In this document: in pieces, positions 21,473 through 34,330 of the stretch | Layout: the number at the start of each line of letters is the position of its first letter | How positions within the stretch are numbered: the first letter of the stretch is position 1 | Origin: Alisma plantago-aquatica | Taxonomy: Eukaryota; Streptophyta; Magnoliopsida; Alismatales; Alismataceae | DNA: 64,000 nucleotides | Reading direction: 5' to 3' | NCBI GenBank assembly: GCA_963693085.1 | Contig: OY856409.1 | Location: 657,740,591 to 657,804,590, forward strand | Notes under the pieces: generated by a model | Databases searched by the model: none | Told to the model about the DNA's origin: nothing | The model's input: only the letters and a program-made list of their open reading frames with translations | Made by a program: the position numbers and the translations under genes

Positions 21473-23916
21473 TTGTGCGATTCTCCTAAGGTCACACACT
21501 AATCAACTAAATGGTTACTAGATGCAACCTAGGTCTAGGACAAACATAAAGTGATCCTTGAAAGTTATAAAGATGCCTAGTCTAACACACTCGCTTATAC
21601 TATTCACACTTCACCCGCAAGTGCCCGGGGTCATGTTGTAGTATAGGCAAGTGGTAAGAGAAGGGTCTATCCATAGGGAGAGAGGGGGCACTAGATCTAG
21701 GTTAGTGTGAGCTATGTTCCTAAAGTGGAGTGTAGGGTTTTTAGATTTTGTTAGTGGTTTTGATTGATTATATTAATGATTCCAGAAATTAAAAGCAAGA
21801 AAGAAAACTAGACTATCAGAAACCCTAATTTACCCTAAACAAGTTAGGTCTAATTAGCAAAGCAAAACAACTAATTAAGAAAGAGCAAGGAACTACAACT
21901 AAGACACACTAGACTAGAAAGTTAAGCACTAGAGCAATCAAGGACCTAGGTTATCACTAACTAGCAAGATTAACACTAGCAATCTCAAAAGAGCACTAAG
22001 TACTCAAGCAAGACCTAACTATCAAGAACTAAGCAATTGACTAAGAAGTAATAAAGGCAATTAACTAAACTAGCATTAACAAACTAAGATAACAAGATGT
22101 GTTTCAAGCAATATTAATGAGAGGTGGGCCATTTGGAAAATTATACTAAGATATTAGTTGGGGGTTAACATAACATGCAAGTCTTATATCTTCAATCTAG
22201 ATTGCTAAACCAAACAACAAGGCAAGTGTTATTTGAATGTACCCTATGCTACTAGTGAGAAACTAGGGCTAGGTGTAATTCTAATAGGACTTGGCAAGTC
22301 TAGGTTTCTAGGGTAAGTGGTACCAGGGAAATTGAGAGCCACGAGTAGGAATGGGGTAGAGATGAGGGTGTTTCACCTCATGTTACTCACCATCTAGCCT
22401 TTAGAAAACTCTAGGAAATTGCACTAATCACTCTTACATGAGCTGCTTAGATCTCACACCTACTTGTAGGAGAATGGATTTGTATGTAGCAACATAGGGT
22501 ACTAGCTAGGGATCCACTAATTGGACCTAGGAGAAATTCCTAAGATAGTCACGTACAATTCATTTCCCCCTAGAAGCTACGTGTTTTCAAGCATCATACA
22601 ACAAGCATTCCATATTTAGAAGCACAAATCACAAGTAAAATAATGGGAAATGATATATAATCAAGATACAATCATCATAGAAAGTAAATATGTTCATTAC
22701 AAGTTATTTTCCCCAACATGGTATCAAAGTAACATTTTAGCCCCAAAAAGTCCACCACAAGGGGCTTAGCTACACATAATCAAGCAAAAGAGAAAAAAAG
22801 GAAAGAACAAAGAGGTAGAAGGCCATGGTAGCTCGTGGTAGATCCTCCTTCTTCACCTCCTTCACATAGAAGATGAAGCACCTCCCTCCAAGGTTTAAAA
22901 TGTCATGAGAATATGGGGGATTATGGTGGAAAACCCTAGAAAACTAAGATTTTTAGGTGGAAATGGGATGGAAATGGAAGAACAGAGGTCGGTGGAACTC
23001 TTAAATGCAAGGAGGGTGGAAATGAATGATAAGAGGTAGCTAACTTGAGGCTAAACTCATGCCCCAACTACCACCCATGTATATATACGTGGTGGGGAGG
23101 CACTAGGTCAAGTAGGGGGTAGAATTGAAAATGCAGTGCAAATCTGTTACTGGGGTTGTATGTAGCACGACCGTGTTGGGTGGCACAGCCGTGGTGGGTA
23201 GGGGTATGTATGGCCATGGTGGAATGGAACAGACGAGGTGGAAATTGGTGAAGTTACACTAAGATTTTGGGTTCTTAGAGGGCTGGTAGCACGACCGTGG
23301 TGGGAGCTAGGTAGCACGCCCGTGCTGGGTGGCATGGCCGAGGTATGTGATATGTAACACAGACATTTTTGATAGCACAACCATGCTAGGTGATATGTGG
23401 CATGTTGGGTAGCACAATCGTGGTGGGTAGGTAGAAACACAGTTGTGCTGAGTAGCACAACCGTGGTGGGTAGGTGGAAAAATGGTTCTGCTAGGTAGCA
23501 TGCCCGTGGTCGAGGGTGGCATCATGATTGTAGTGGAGAATTTTCTACATCTGATTCAAAACTAGGATTTTTCTTGTGATTTTAACATTTGCAACATGGC
23601 GGTTTTGTGTCACCATCATGTTGGGGGATTTGCTTGCACTTTGAGGTTCAAAATTCATGATCCATGAACTTATTTGCTTTAGCTTGACCCTTTGCCACTA
23701 GGGGTAGGTTGGGTAGCTTTGGGGTCTTCTTTGGACCCCTTTATATCTCTGTTCCTTCTAAACATGGTCCAAGTACCTAAAAAACTAGCAAAGAGTGTCC
23801 ATAAGTGCATTTGACAGAAATATGTATATTGAGGGAATAACGTGCAATCTACCATGTTTAGATGTGATTATAATGCAAAAAGACACAAGATGAAGCCCTA
23901 AAATAGGACCGCATCA
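21473..23916 (-). repeat. Athila-minus 3' LTR
   Basis: Plus-strand start TTGTGCGATTCTCC, end ATAGGACCGCATCA. TATA box TATATATA at 23080-23087. Repeated CACGACCGTGGTGGGTAG motifs at 23150-23530 lie upstream of the TATA in element orientation. The open frames at 23147-23525 are translations of these motifs. Confidence 0.9.
23140..23535 (-). promoter_or_regulatory. CACGACCGTGGTG motif cluster in Athila-minus 3' LTR
   Basis: Tandem-like units of about 20-35 bp such as TAGCACGACCGTGTTGGGTG, GCACGACCGTGGTGGGAG, CACAATCGTGGTGGGTAGG and GCACAACCGTGGTGGGTAGG. Same place relative to the TATA box as in Athila-plus. Confidence 0.6.
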
Positions 23917-25783
23917 CCACCCAAACTTAAAACATACTTGTCCTCAAGTATGCTCCAACTCAATCTCTCTGTTCAATTCTTTTCAACAAAAAAAATGACA
24001 GTTGCATCGCAAAAGATGATTATTGACTAAATGGTCTCAAAAGTGACTAAGTGCATGTGTTCCACCTATCTCCTTTCCAATTTCATGATCCAATCATTAC
24101 AAGAGCACTGAGCATACAAACTTCAAATATAGAGCATAGAGCACACAAGCTATCCATATGTCTTTCATGTAGTTCCAGGTAAACCTTTTCATGATGGTGT
24201 TAATCAATGATGACTAGGAATGTTGTTTCACTTTCATGCATTCAATCTTATGCTTCAAACCACACAAAGTGACCCACATGGATGTAGAAAAAAGGGTGAA
24301 GTGAGCTAGGTTTGATGTTTCTAGCTCAATGGGTATGAAAATGGAAGAAAGGATTGTAGTAAGAGATTGGAGTGCTATTGCATAGATCACTCACCTTTTA
24401 TTTATTTAGATACTCTTATATAGGAAACTATTTTATTTTCTTTTTGCATTTTTATTTTCTTTTGCCCTTGGTGGAGGTAGGACATATGGTGGTGAGAGTG
24501 AAGAGGTGAGATATAGATATGGCCACCCCAAACTTTTGTAGGTGGCAAAGGCTGAATATGTGCACTGGCATCCTCTCATGAGGTGGAGGGGTAAGAAGAT
24601 GATGGAAGAAAAGTTGGGTCAAGGAGGGGTCACTAGTGTGGTTCTCAACATAGGATCTCCTGCATGAAAATTATTCCAACACTTCATCAAATAATGTCAC
24701 ACCACATGAATGAGCAACATGAAATTCATACTTATATCATGTGATTCCATAGGCCCTAAGCGTTCATAGCTCGCTCAAATCACAATTCAACCAAACCATT
24801 CACAACAGAGGTGATTCACATGTAAAAAGTCAACAATCACATTTAGCAATAGAACATAGAAACTTAGCATGCATTTGTCATAGATCACAACTTTCAGTTC
24901 AAAATTTGGAATTAAGCTAAAACATGCTTTTTAGGCAAGAAGTTCCAAATGGGGCAAAATTGGCCAAAATGGTGCCAACTTGCATTTTAATCACATACAA
25001 ACCCTACTTTAGAGATTTTAAAGCATAAAACATCAAATCCTAACTAAAACACACAAGAATTATCAAAACCTACATGAAAATGCAATGCATGAGATGGAAT
25101 GGCAAAAAGAGAAATTTTTTTAAAAGTTACTAAAAATGTATGAAATTAACTACATGATATGCATGAATGCAAAACTAGAACACAAAGTTAGATAGATAAG
25201 TATAAGAGTTAGTTAAACTATTTGATCATCTCGACAAAAATTTAGCACAAGGTACATAGATAAAAATGCGGTGAAAGAAGGGCTTATTGCCCTACCACAC
25301 CAAACTTTTAAATCATGATGTCCTCACCATGAATAAGAAGTTTAGTATAGTAGGGTAAAGGATATGGATTCATGGTAGACAACTGATAAGAGAGGGAGTG
25401 ATCAACATAGTACTAGGTGAGCAGTGCAAGAACACCATGGTCGTACTGAGCAGCACAACCATTTTTGCTTGCCAGCGACACGGTTGTGCTGGGTGGCACG
25501 ACCATGTTGGACTCCTTCCTGTAGCCTTTTCAATGTCTTACAATCTTATTTTCAATTTTTGACCTTCCCTTTAGTTATATCCTTCTTGTATCATCTCTCC
25601 TCTATTGTTCCTGTTCTAATCATGATTCAAAAATAGAGAAAACACCATGGTGTGGCATGTGTATTTTTGGAAAAATAAAAATGTAATAACACAAGAAGGT
25701 TTTGAGAATCTCAAAACACATGGGTTTCCCCCCACTAACGCTAAATTTAGATCTTTCAACTAGGCTTGTTGTTACTTCCACCA
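23917..25783 (-). other. Athila-minus 3' internal non-coding region with PPT
   Basis: No pol domain found. In element orientation it ends AAGTTTGGGTGG directly before the LTR, the polypurine tract (23917-23930). At 25424-25510 there is a small island of the LTR-type motif (CACCATGGTCGTACTGAGCAG, CGACACGGTTGTGCTGGGTGG). Confidence 0.65.
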
Positions 25784-26416
25784 TCAACCATTGTACAAAA
25801 GAAAAATGTTTACATCCTCATCACAGGCACTCTTCTCAAATGCCTTCATTGTTTTATCTTCCTCCCAAGGGTCATGTGAGCTTCTCAAGTGTTTTTCAAC
25901 AATTTTCTCTCCTTCTGGGTCATCATCATAGATCTCAAAGTAAGAATCCCCATCAACTAAACTATTGAGCTCATTCAACATGATCTCCTTAGGCATCTTC
26001 CCTAATATCTTCTTCTTGAAGATATACACACCCTTATGGAACTTCACATAAGTTGGGTTTTGCTTGATGATGTCAAGCAATGAAGTGTCTACCTTAATTA
26101 GCCTTAAGACCTTTAGAGTTTTCATGCCATAGTTTTTCTTTCCCTTGAGGAATGGATCTTCATAGGCATTAAAGAGATGGGTTTCAATCATATTGGACAC
26201 TTGAGAACCTTGAAATATTACATTGGGATGTCTTGGATCATCAATTGAGGTACTTGGTGGTGTAATATCAAAGGAAGGTGGGGCACTTGGTATCATTGCT
26301 TTAAAAGGAGTTGGAAGAATAGATTTGCTAGTACCCTTGGCACTCTCAATAGAAGGTGGTACGAAAAAATCTCTAGTGAACTTGGCATTCTCATAAGGAC
26401 TTTCTAACAAGGGCAC
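25784..26416 (-). pseudogene. Athila-minus gag C-terminal domain
   Basis: Open frame of 210 codons. It contains LKVLRLIKVDTSLLDIIKQN, then PTYVKFHKGVYIFKKKILGK and MPKEIMLNELNSLV, aligned with LKKVKINLPLLDAIKKIPYY...KFLKYLCMFKRK...PRKVKLTEQVSSIL of Athila-plus (14900-15060). An acidic tail (YDDDPEGEKIVEKHL) follows. There is no protease motif after it, where Athila-plus has DLGSSVN; the deletion that removed pol lies near 25784. The frame itself is intact over 630 bp, which is unusual in this region. Confidence 0.8.
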
Positions 26417-26437
26417 TCCATCATTCTCTTTGTCAAA

Positions 26438-26613
26438 TTACTTTCCCCCATTCTTGGAGTTCTCAACAACCTTCTCACACCTCAAGATGGAAACCATACT
26501 CACTTGCTCATGGGGAGGAGGGGGAGCATGTAGTGGTTGTGGTGGTTTTTGGTGTGGTGGATTAGGATTTTGAAGGATGTAGTATGGTTGTTGTGGAGGT
26601 GGTTGATATGGGG
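26438..26613 (-). pseudogene. Athila-minus gag proline-rich linker
   Basis: SPPYQPPPQQPYYILQNPNP followed by HQKPPQPLHAPPPPHEQV and VSILRCEKVVEN, the VTLRSGK motif in weakened form. It joins across the Tekay insertion to YQPQE-type sequence at 37931 onward, and a stop before 26416 breaks it from the C-terminal frame. Confidence 0.75.
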
Positions 26614-26618
26614 GTGAT

Positions 26619-29600
26619 TGTAACATACTGAAATCCTTTATGAACCTCTTTGTACTCTTTTCTATAAGTTTTGTCCTTCTTTTCGTTCCATATGTCCTTG
26701 GATTTGATTTGGTGGAATTATGATGGTTATTGGATAAATGTTTCCCATATATTCTTAATATAGGGTTGTATGCACAAATACCTCAGTTAGACTTTAGATA
26801 ATGGGCCTAAAGTGCAAATTGTACACCAAGCAATAAAAAGAATAAATTATTTCGTCCTAGAACTTTCTAGCACTTCCTAGAATAAGAGAAATAAGAGAAA
26901 ATCCGAATTTTATATAAGGGAGAAGATAAATGCAATAATTAAAGGTAATAAGAGAATTAATGGGTAAGAAAGATAATTAGAAAGATTTTTTTGCACCAAA
27001 TATTATAATTTGAAACCATCAGGATAATTTGACAGTTAAATTCGTTTCCTTGATCAAAAAGTAACTTATGGGCCAAGTATCATTTAAAGTGGAACAAAAA
27101 TCTAATTATTAATGTCATTATTAAAAGAAAATAGGAAATAGGCCAATAAAGTAAAATAAAATATTTAATGTTCTCAAATCAAGAAAATAACTCCAAATTC
27201 GTATTCTAAATATAAAAATAAGCCTCTGTGCAAATTTGCAACTAATTTGGATAATGTGTGAATAATGAGTAAAATAGGAGAGAGAGAAAGTGTGTAGAAT
27301 ATTCTATTTATTTAATAAATAAAAATAAAAAAATCTCAACTTGTGAAGATAATTGCAAAAACGTATTCCAATCCCTTAAGGAGACTTATGGGTGAAGTTA
27401 CACAAAAATTAGATAATGGTATCACCTCTTTTGAAGGAGGAAAGAGAAAATGATATATTAATTATTTTACATATCAAACTTTCTCAAAAGGTAAAACTAA
27501 CTCCATATTTGGATTCTACACGTCAAAATAAGTCAGAATATAAAATTTGGTATTTTTTGGACACCGTTTGAGCCTCCAAAAGAAGAGAGAGAAAAACATT
27601 TAAGGATTAATTGAATTTTGGTCGAATTTTATTTTGCAACCTATTCCTTGTCTCATCCGCGCGATCGGACGGCCCATAATCCATCGTGGACTCGGGACCA
27701 TTGATCTGACGGCTCACAGTCGTCTTCTACCTCTAATCGTATAAGGCAACATGCCTTGTTTTCCTCGATTTTTCAAATCGATATATCTTGAGTTTTACTC
27801 GACGATTTTTGCTCGAATTTGTTTTGTTGGATTCCTTGTGTGATTCTGCACAAGATTATCCCAAAAACTTTGGGATTAGATGAGTTTTCGAGAAACGCCT
27901 AAACTGGCCGCTGACCTCCTCTCCTTGCTCCTACCTAAACCCTAGTCTAGGGTTCCTTGCCTATATATATCTCAACCCCAATGACCGCCATCACCTTACC
28001 AACCCGCTCGTGCCCCCAATTTGGTTTTTCGTGATTGATCTAACCCCCATCTGGCTGCCAAGGACCCCTGGCTTACGACACATCTCCTTCCCCGGTTGCT
28101 TCGTCTCCGATCAATTAAAAGGTACCAATAGCTTCGACTCTTCTTCCTCTTTTATTTGAATACTTGAACGTGAGTTTTCGTTGAGTATCGTGAATTTTCC
28201 CAAATCAGCTGAGTTTTGCTTCTCGTTGTTCTTTGCCCAGGTCGCGAGCAAGGGAAGAAGACGATTCCCTTCGTTTTACCTTTTTACCCCTCGGGCTGGT
28301 TGCTTTCTCTGATTCGCGCGAGGGACGTTCGCATCTTTTCTTCTTTTGCTTTGACCGCTTGACCCCGGCCCACTCGCCTCCTGTGAGCACCCCTGAGACG
28401 CGGGTCACCACTCCCGACCACCCCGACCGCTCGGTTTTGAGTGTGGTTGCCTACGTGGCACACGCTGATTGGTCAGAATGAAGTATTTTCTATAAATTAT
28501 TCCGTTGGTCAAAAATAGAAAATAAATAGTGTTTTGGATTCAGGAAGACGATATCTATTCATTAAAAATAATTTTGAGTTTTGATTTTAATGTTTGTGAA
28601 AACATAATTTTAGAATGATTTAATTAACTTAAAATCACTAAAATAAACCCTAAAAGTCCATATTTTCAAAACATACAATATTATATGTTATTTTGATCAG
28701 GAAATCCTAACTAAGATGATGATGTGGTTTTTGGAGTCTAATTGATGGTTTGTACAAAAAGTTAGTAATATTAGGGTTTTTCAACCTTTAAAGAATGCAT
28801 ACAATTCTAATCTATAAATCTAATGATGAAATAGGGAAGTGGGTTCTAAAATTCATGTGAAGGGTTATAAAGAAGGATTCTAGAACACCTGAGGCTAAGG
28901 TATGTGTTTTGTATGTGCAACTATCTTTCAGTTGGGAAAACATTATACCATTACCCATAATTTCTTATGAGGCTTAATCTGTCCTAAATCCTTGATTCTT
29001 GAAACCTAAATTGTTTATTGCCTCAAAAATTAGTTGTAGTATTATCTTGTTTGGGTATTCATACCCCACTGCCATGTTACATAATCTTTTGCTTAAATCT
29101 TGCCATAACTCTTTTGCTAGCATGTGATTAAATGATCTATTTAATATAAAGTAGTGGTACTTATATACAACCACCCATAGAGGGCATGTATATAATCGCC
29201 CTAGGGGAATGTTTATAATTCTCCCCATTAAAAATTATAGGTGATTGGGAATGTCTTATTCTCCCCTCACCTAAGGTTAGAGGTCCGGTAGGTGCCTCAA
29301 CCCTACTTAGTTAGGTAGACATATTAATTTACATGCAAAACCCTTATTTATTTTGTTATTGGCAAGTTTCATTATAAAAAAAAACCTCATACTCTTTGAT
29401 GTCTCTCTTTACACCAAATATCTAGCCTAATTTACTTGTTACAACTTTCATTGCCACTTTTAGAATATTCTTGTAACACATACTTTTCTCTCTTTTCCCT
29501 CTTGCTGGGTGACTTCCCAACCACCCAGGTGTTGGTGATGTGCAAGGTGAAGGACAAGCTTGAAGAAAGATTCCTCCACAGTTGATCGTTAGCTTTTCAA

Positions 29601-29864
29601 GAAGGATGGCTAGGTTGTTATAGCTAGATCCTCTTATCTTATCTTTTCTTTTAGAAATCAGTTATGTAATAAACAATAAAGCCATGCACATGCTTGTTAT
29701 TTCTTTCTTTCCGCTGCTATTGACATTTTATAATGTATCTGGAATCATGCTTATTTACTTGGAATATTATGCAATCATCCTCAAAGTCTCTAAATTCTTG
29801 TTAAAATTGTGGATGTTTGTATTTCCTTTAAATTTTAGTAAAGAGGTGATCTCGCCTCTTTACA
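26619..29864 (+). repeat. Tekay 5' LTR
   Basis: TATA box at 27962-27970 (TATATATAT) about 1.34 kb into the LTR. Two GATCKGACGGC motifs lie upstream (about 27663 and 27705). A GC-richer island at 28200-28480 contains overlapping open frames on both strands that recur in the 3' LTR; these are leader sequence and have no known domain. Two AATAAA signals at 29668-29680. This places a very long transcribed region (about 1.7 kb) inside the LTR. Confidence 0.95.
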
Positions 29865-29867
29865 GCA

Positions 29868-29880
29868 TGGTATCAGAGCC
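29868..29880 (+). other. Tekay PBS (initiator tRNA-Met)
   Basis: TGGTATCAGAGCC, complementary to the 3' end of initiator tRNA-Met, three bases after the LTR end. Confidence 0.95.
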
Positions 29881-30137
29881 TTTAGGCGACTATTAGGGCA
29901 TGCAGTTGAAGCAAGGGTGTCTAGAAAGGATCAGGGTATCGGGGGCTGGTAAAATTTTCCTCTACACCACTAGCTTGGTATACGAGGACTCCCGTGCCCA
30001 TATGATCCGGCCTGGCCTGCGCTGATACGAATTGCCCGAAGTAGTATGTTTTTTGGCAATAGCATTCTAGTTATCCTTTTCTCATCTCTATTTCTATTCT
30101 CTTCTCATCTATGATTCTATACTCATGAGAACCTAAT
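29881..30137 (+). other. Tekay leader
   Basis: Short untranslated region between the PBS and gag. No other feature seen. Confidence 0.5.
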
Positions 30138-31190
30138 ATGATAACCCTAATTTTATGGAGAGGTGACTTGTTTGACAACGCGAACCAGGAGTCGACCCCT
30201 AACGACCCCAACACTCCTGTGACTCCTGCAGTTAACCAACCTGCTTCTGGTGCTCCTGCCTTCACACCTGAGCAAGAACTGGCGATGTTGCGACAGTTGT
30301 TGTCCTCCACCATGATGGGACAACTCAACACCATTGTTGCTGTTGCCACCAAGCCAAGGGAGTTCACCCTCACTGATTTCATCAAGATGCAGCCACCCTA
30401 CTTCAAGGGTGAGAGTGAGCCTAACATGGTGGACAAAGCCGACGACTGGGTGTTGGCCCTGGATCGGACCTTCGAGGGTATGGCGTGCCCTCCTCACCAG
30501 AAGGTTCGGTTCGCGGCATACGTGCTGGATGGACTGACGCGTGTTTGGTGGAACGGTGTTGCCCGCACTCGGGACACCTCTTCCATGGAGTGAACCCAAT
30601 TTTTGAAGTTGTTCAGAGAGAAGTACATCTACCTTGCTTTCCTGAGGAAGAAGGAGGCTGAGTTTTACAGTCTCAAGCAAGGAAGCTTGAGCGTGTCCGA
30701 CTACGTTCAGAAATTTCTGCTACTAGAACGTTACGCCACCGACCTTGGAGCTGACAGAAGAGCAACCATGTTCTTGGAAGGCCTAAACTATCATGTGGGT
30801 CGAAGCCTCGTTCCGCAACTGCCACTCACTTTTCAACAAATGGTGGACAAGGCTCTCGCCATTGAGTCATATTTGAGGTTTCAAGCTTCCAATGGCTTCA
30901 ACAACAAAAGGAAGAATCCGAACCAGCATGAGAACTGTGGACGTGATCGCTGCAACAGATGCAATCGCTACCATCCTCCTGGTAAATGCCCGCCAACAAT
31001 GCACCTGCTCGTAATGGCAACCGTCCTCCACCAACCTGCCATGAGTGCGGCCAGGTTGGGCACATTCGACCCAACTGCCCCCGTTTCCAGCAAGGGCAGA
31101 ATAATGCCCGCAGCCGCAACAGCCGAGACAGAACCCGCCGCCGCGGAACAACAACAACAACAACAACCAGAACCCGAGGCGTCCGCTAGC
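30138..31190 (+). pseudogene. Tekay gag
   Basis: 30138-30593 gives the capsid start: FIKMQPPYFKGESEPNMVDK, ADDWVLALDRTFEGMACPPH and VLDGLTRVWWNG. A TGA at 30591-30593 stands where the family has Trp (MEWTQF). The frame resumes at 30603: LFREKYIYLAFLRKKEAEFY, then YVQKFLLLERYATDL and a basic linker. Two zinc knuckles follow: CNRCNRYHPPGKC (about 30950-30990), and after a frameshift CHECGQVGHIRPNC (about 31037-31080), a CX2CX4HX4C knuckle. A Gln/Thr-coding CAA repeat ends the region. Nucleocapsid/packaging protein when intact. Confidence 0.9.
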
Positions 31191-31209
31191 TGAGAGGCAG
31201 AATGGGAGA

Positions 31210-31830
31210 GTGTTTGCTCTCAATGCTGAAGAAGATGGTGAAGGCAATGAAGTGATTGAAGGTACGCTGCACCTCTATATGCATCCTTTAAAAGCCCTGT
31301 TTGATTCCGGTTCCTCCAATACCTTCATATCTTGTCAGTTTGCCTCTATGCTTGAAATAAAATCTGAGTTTATGGATCATGTGTTAGATGTAAAAACCCC
31401 TAGTGGTAAAATCTGCTCCTCGTACCTCCAAACTCCTACCTTGAACCTCTGTATATCTGGAGTAATGTTTCCCATTGTTTTTGTCTTGCTTGATATGACC
31501 ATTTTTGACATCATCCTGGGTATGGATTGGTTAAAGAAGTATAAAGCAGTTTTGTACTGTGAGGAATCCAAGGTTAGCCTGGTTCATCCTGATGAAGGAA
31601 AAGTGTGTGTCAAGGGCAAGAAGCGAGAAGAGCGACAGTTCATCATCTCTGCCATTAAAGCTGAAAAGCTTGTCTCGCAAGGGTGTAGAGCCTTTCTAGC
31701 CTCCATAGTTCTCGATGCTACACCTCCTGCTCTAGAACATGTTGATGTGGTGAAGGACTTCCCATATGTCTTTCCCGAGGAGTTTCCCGGGTTGCTGCCA
31801 ACTCGCGAGGTGGAATTCTCCATCGAGCTC
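31210..31830 (+). pseudogene. Tekay protease
   Basis: Open frame 31210-32028. ALFDSGSSNTFISCQFASML carries the aspartic protease triad DSG. FDIILGMDWLKKYKAVLYCE is the second protease motif (ILGMDWL). The frame then runs through the protease-RT linker FPYVFPEEFPGLLPTREVEF into RT. This piece is uninterrupted for 272 codons. Confidence 0.9.
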
Positions 31831-32480
31831 ATACCCGGAACTTCACCGATATCGAAGCCACCCTACCGCTTGGCCCCTGCTGAGCTGACGGAGTTGAAGA
31901 AGAAGCTTGAAGAGCTTCTCAACATGGGCTTCATTCACCCTAGTGTTTTCCCCTTGGGGAGCCCCTGTCCTGTTCGTGAAGAAGAAGGATGTCTCTTTGC
32001 GGATGTGTATGGACTACCGCATGCTTAACCAGGTGACAGTGAAGAATCATTATCCGTTGCCGCGCATCGACGACCTATTCGATCAGCTGAAGTCAGCCAC
32101 CGTGTTCTCCAAAATGGCTCTGCGAAGTGGTTACTACCAGATGCGTGTAAAGGATGATGATGTCCCGAAGATAGTGTTCAGAACTCGTTATGGGCATTAT
32201 GAATTCATGGTCATGCCTTTTGGTTTGACGAATGCCCCTGCTGCGTTCATGGACCTGATGAACTGAGTATTCCGTCCATATCTCAATAAGTTCGTAGTGG
32301 TGTTTATTGATGATGTTTTGGTTTATTCTGAGATGTTGGAACAACATCGCGAGCACCTGCGGATTGTACTCAGCACATTATGAGAAAATCAATTGTATGC
32401 AAAATTCTCAAAATGTGAGTTCTGGATAAAGGAATTTATGTTTCTTGGTCATGTGATTTCTTCCGGCCATATAGCTGTTG
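31831..32480 (+). pseudogene. Tekay reverse transcriptase
   Basis: [20 protein letters not shown] opens RT; a frameshift around 31950-31980 interrupts [14 protein letters not shown]. Then [40 protein letters not shown] (family: FSKIDLRSGY, so the first catalytic Asp is replaced by Ala), [18 protein letters not shown], a TGA at 32264-32266, then [16 protein letters not shown] with the intact F-I-DD box at 32303-32314. Another TGA near 32381 is followed by [20 protein letters not shown]. Two stops are CGA-to-TGA type. Not functional. Confidence 0.9.
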
Positions 32481-33130
32481 ATCCTGCGAAGGTAGAAGCT
32501 GTGACAAAGTGGAATGCTTCAAAAAACCCGTATGAAATCCGTAGTTTCCTTGGTCTAGCTGGTTACTATCGGAAGTTTATCAAAGGGTTCTCTGAGTTGG
32601 CTTTACCTTTGACCAAGCTGACTCAGAAGGAGGTCAAGTTCTCATGGACCCTTGAATGTGAGGACAGTTTTCAGAAGTTGAAGATGAGTCTGACTTCTTC
32701 TCTCGTGCTTGCTTTTCCTGTTGAGGGCATACCCTATGTCATCTACACCGACGCATCCCGACAAGGCTTAGGGTGTGTTTTGATGCAAGATGGAAAGGTG
32801 ATCGCCTATGCTTCTCGACAGTTGAAACCTAATGAAGCAAATTGGCCTACGCATGATTTAGAGCTTGCTGCCATAGTTCATGCTTTGAAGATCTGGCGAC
32901 ACTACCTCTATGGCGAAAAGTTTGAAGTCTTTTCTGATCACAAGAGTCTGAGATATCTGCTGACTCAGAAGGATCTGAACTTGCAACAACGTAGATGGAT
33001 GGAATATCTTAAAGATTACAACTTCACCATCACCTATCATCCTAGTAAAGCAAATGTCGTAGCTGATTCTCTAAGCCGCAAGAAGGATGATGTTTGTGCT
33101 ACTATGAGATGCTCTATGTGGGAAAACCTT
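32481..33130 (+). pseudogene. Tekay connection and RNase H domain
   Basis: Within the 340-codon open frame 32393-33415. [20 protein letters not shown] is the connection motif. [20 protein letters not shown] holds the first catalytic Asp. [20 protein letters not shown] holds the Glu (DLELAA). [20 protein letters not shown] holds the second Asp. [14 protein letters not shown] holds the last Asp (ADSLSR). All four RNase H acidic residues are therefore present. Confidence 0.9.
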
Positions 33131-34330
33131 GAGCATGTGGCTAGTTGGAGACCTCAGCCTGACGATTTTGTGGATGAAGATAAGTTGTGTGTTCATATGG
33201 CCAGTTTGACCATTACACCAACCTGGATCCCAGAAGTCATGGCTGCACAGTTGGAGAGTTCCGAGCTTGAAGAGTTGAAAGCCTTATCTGAGAAACCGCA
33301 ATCTGACTTCTCTATCGGAGTGGATGGTGTTGTCCGCTTCAGACAAAGGTTGTGGATTCCCAATGCGGGTGATCTGAGACAGAAGGTTCTGAAAGAAGCT
33401 CATGGGTCCAAGTAAACTATTCACCCTGGCACAACCAAGATGTACAAGGACTTATAGCGAAGCTTCTGGTGGAAGAACACGAAGAATGATATAACTCTAT
33501 TCGTAGCAAAGTGCTTGACATGTCAGCAAGTCAAGATTGAACATCAATGACCCGGTGGTCTTCTTCATCCTCTTGAGATTCCAGAATGGAAGTGGGAGAA
33601 GATCACAATGGACTTTGTTACCGGTTTCCCTAAGTCCAAGAAAGGTTATGATGCTGTTTGGGTGGTGATTGATTGGCTCACAATATCTGCTCATTTCTTG
33701 CCTTTCAAAACCACGTATAAAGTTGCTGAGATGGCTCAGTTGTATGTGGAGTGGATAGTTCGTCTGCATGGTGTCCCTGTTGTGATAGTTTCTGATCGAG
33801 ACCCGAAATTCACTTCTCGCTTATGGGGTCAGATTCAGGAAGAGATGGGTACTGATCTGTGTTTCAGTACTACTTACCACCCACAAACTGATGGTCAGTC
33901 CGAGAGAATAGTTCAGATTCTGGAGGACTTGCTACGTGCTTGTGTGATGGATTGGGGTGGTGCCTGGGATCAGTATCTACCATTAGCAGAGTTCACTTAC
34001 AACAATAGCTACCAAGCCAGTATTGGTATGCCACCTTTTGAAGCTCTCTATGGTAGACCTTGTCGTTTGCCTTTGCACTGGGACGATGTTGGTGAACGTT
34101 CCCTAGTAAAGACTGATGACATGCAGATGATGCTTGAGAAGGTACAATTGATAAAGAAACAGATGAAAGCTGCTCAAGACAGACAAAAGATGTATGCTGA
34201 TAAAAAGAGGTCTGATGTAAGCTTCTTAGTGGGAGACTATGCTTTTCTAAAGATCAAACCTATACGTTCTATTGCAAGATCTAAAGTAAAAGGCAAGTTG
34301 AGTCCTCGCTATGTTGGACCATTTTAGATC
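33131..34330 (+). pseudogene. Tekay integrase
   Basis: The zinc-binding part runs from 33390 to 33560 (EAHGSK, IHPGTTKMYKDL, CLTCQQVKIEHQ) with stops at about 33413, 33455 and 33549. The catalytic core opens at 33608: MDFVTGFPKSKKGYDAVWVV, IVSDRDPKFTSRLWGQIQEE, TTYHPQTDGQSERIVQILED. These supply the first D, the second D (SDRDP) and the E (QSER). C-terminal GPY/F-like module: LSPRYVGPF, ending in TAG at 34325 where Gln is usual. Confidence 0.9.

Noticed and set aside
28205..28481. Overlapping open frames of about 70-80 codons on both strands, repeated at 36184-36541
   Set aside because: Both lie in the Tekay LTRs; there is no domain and the length changes between the two copies.
29868..29880. 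tRNA-like matches (TGGTATCAGAGCC and similar at 48442 and 55304)
   Set aside because: These are primer binding sites next to LTR ends; no cloverleaf can be drawn around them.
30153..30680. Minus-strand 175-codon open frame
   Set aside because: Antisense shadow of the Tekay gag.
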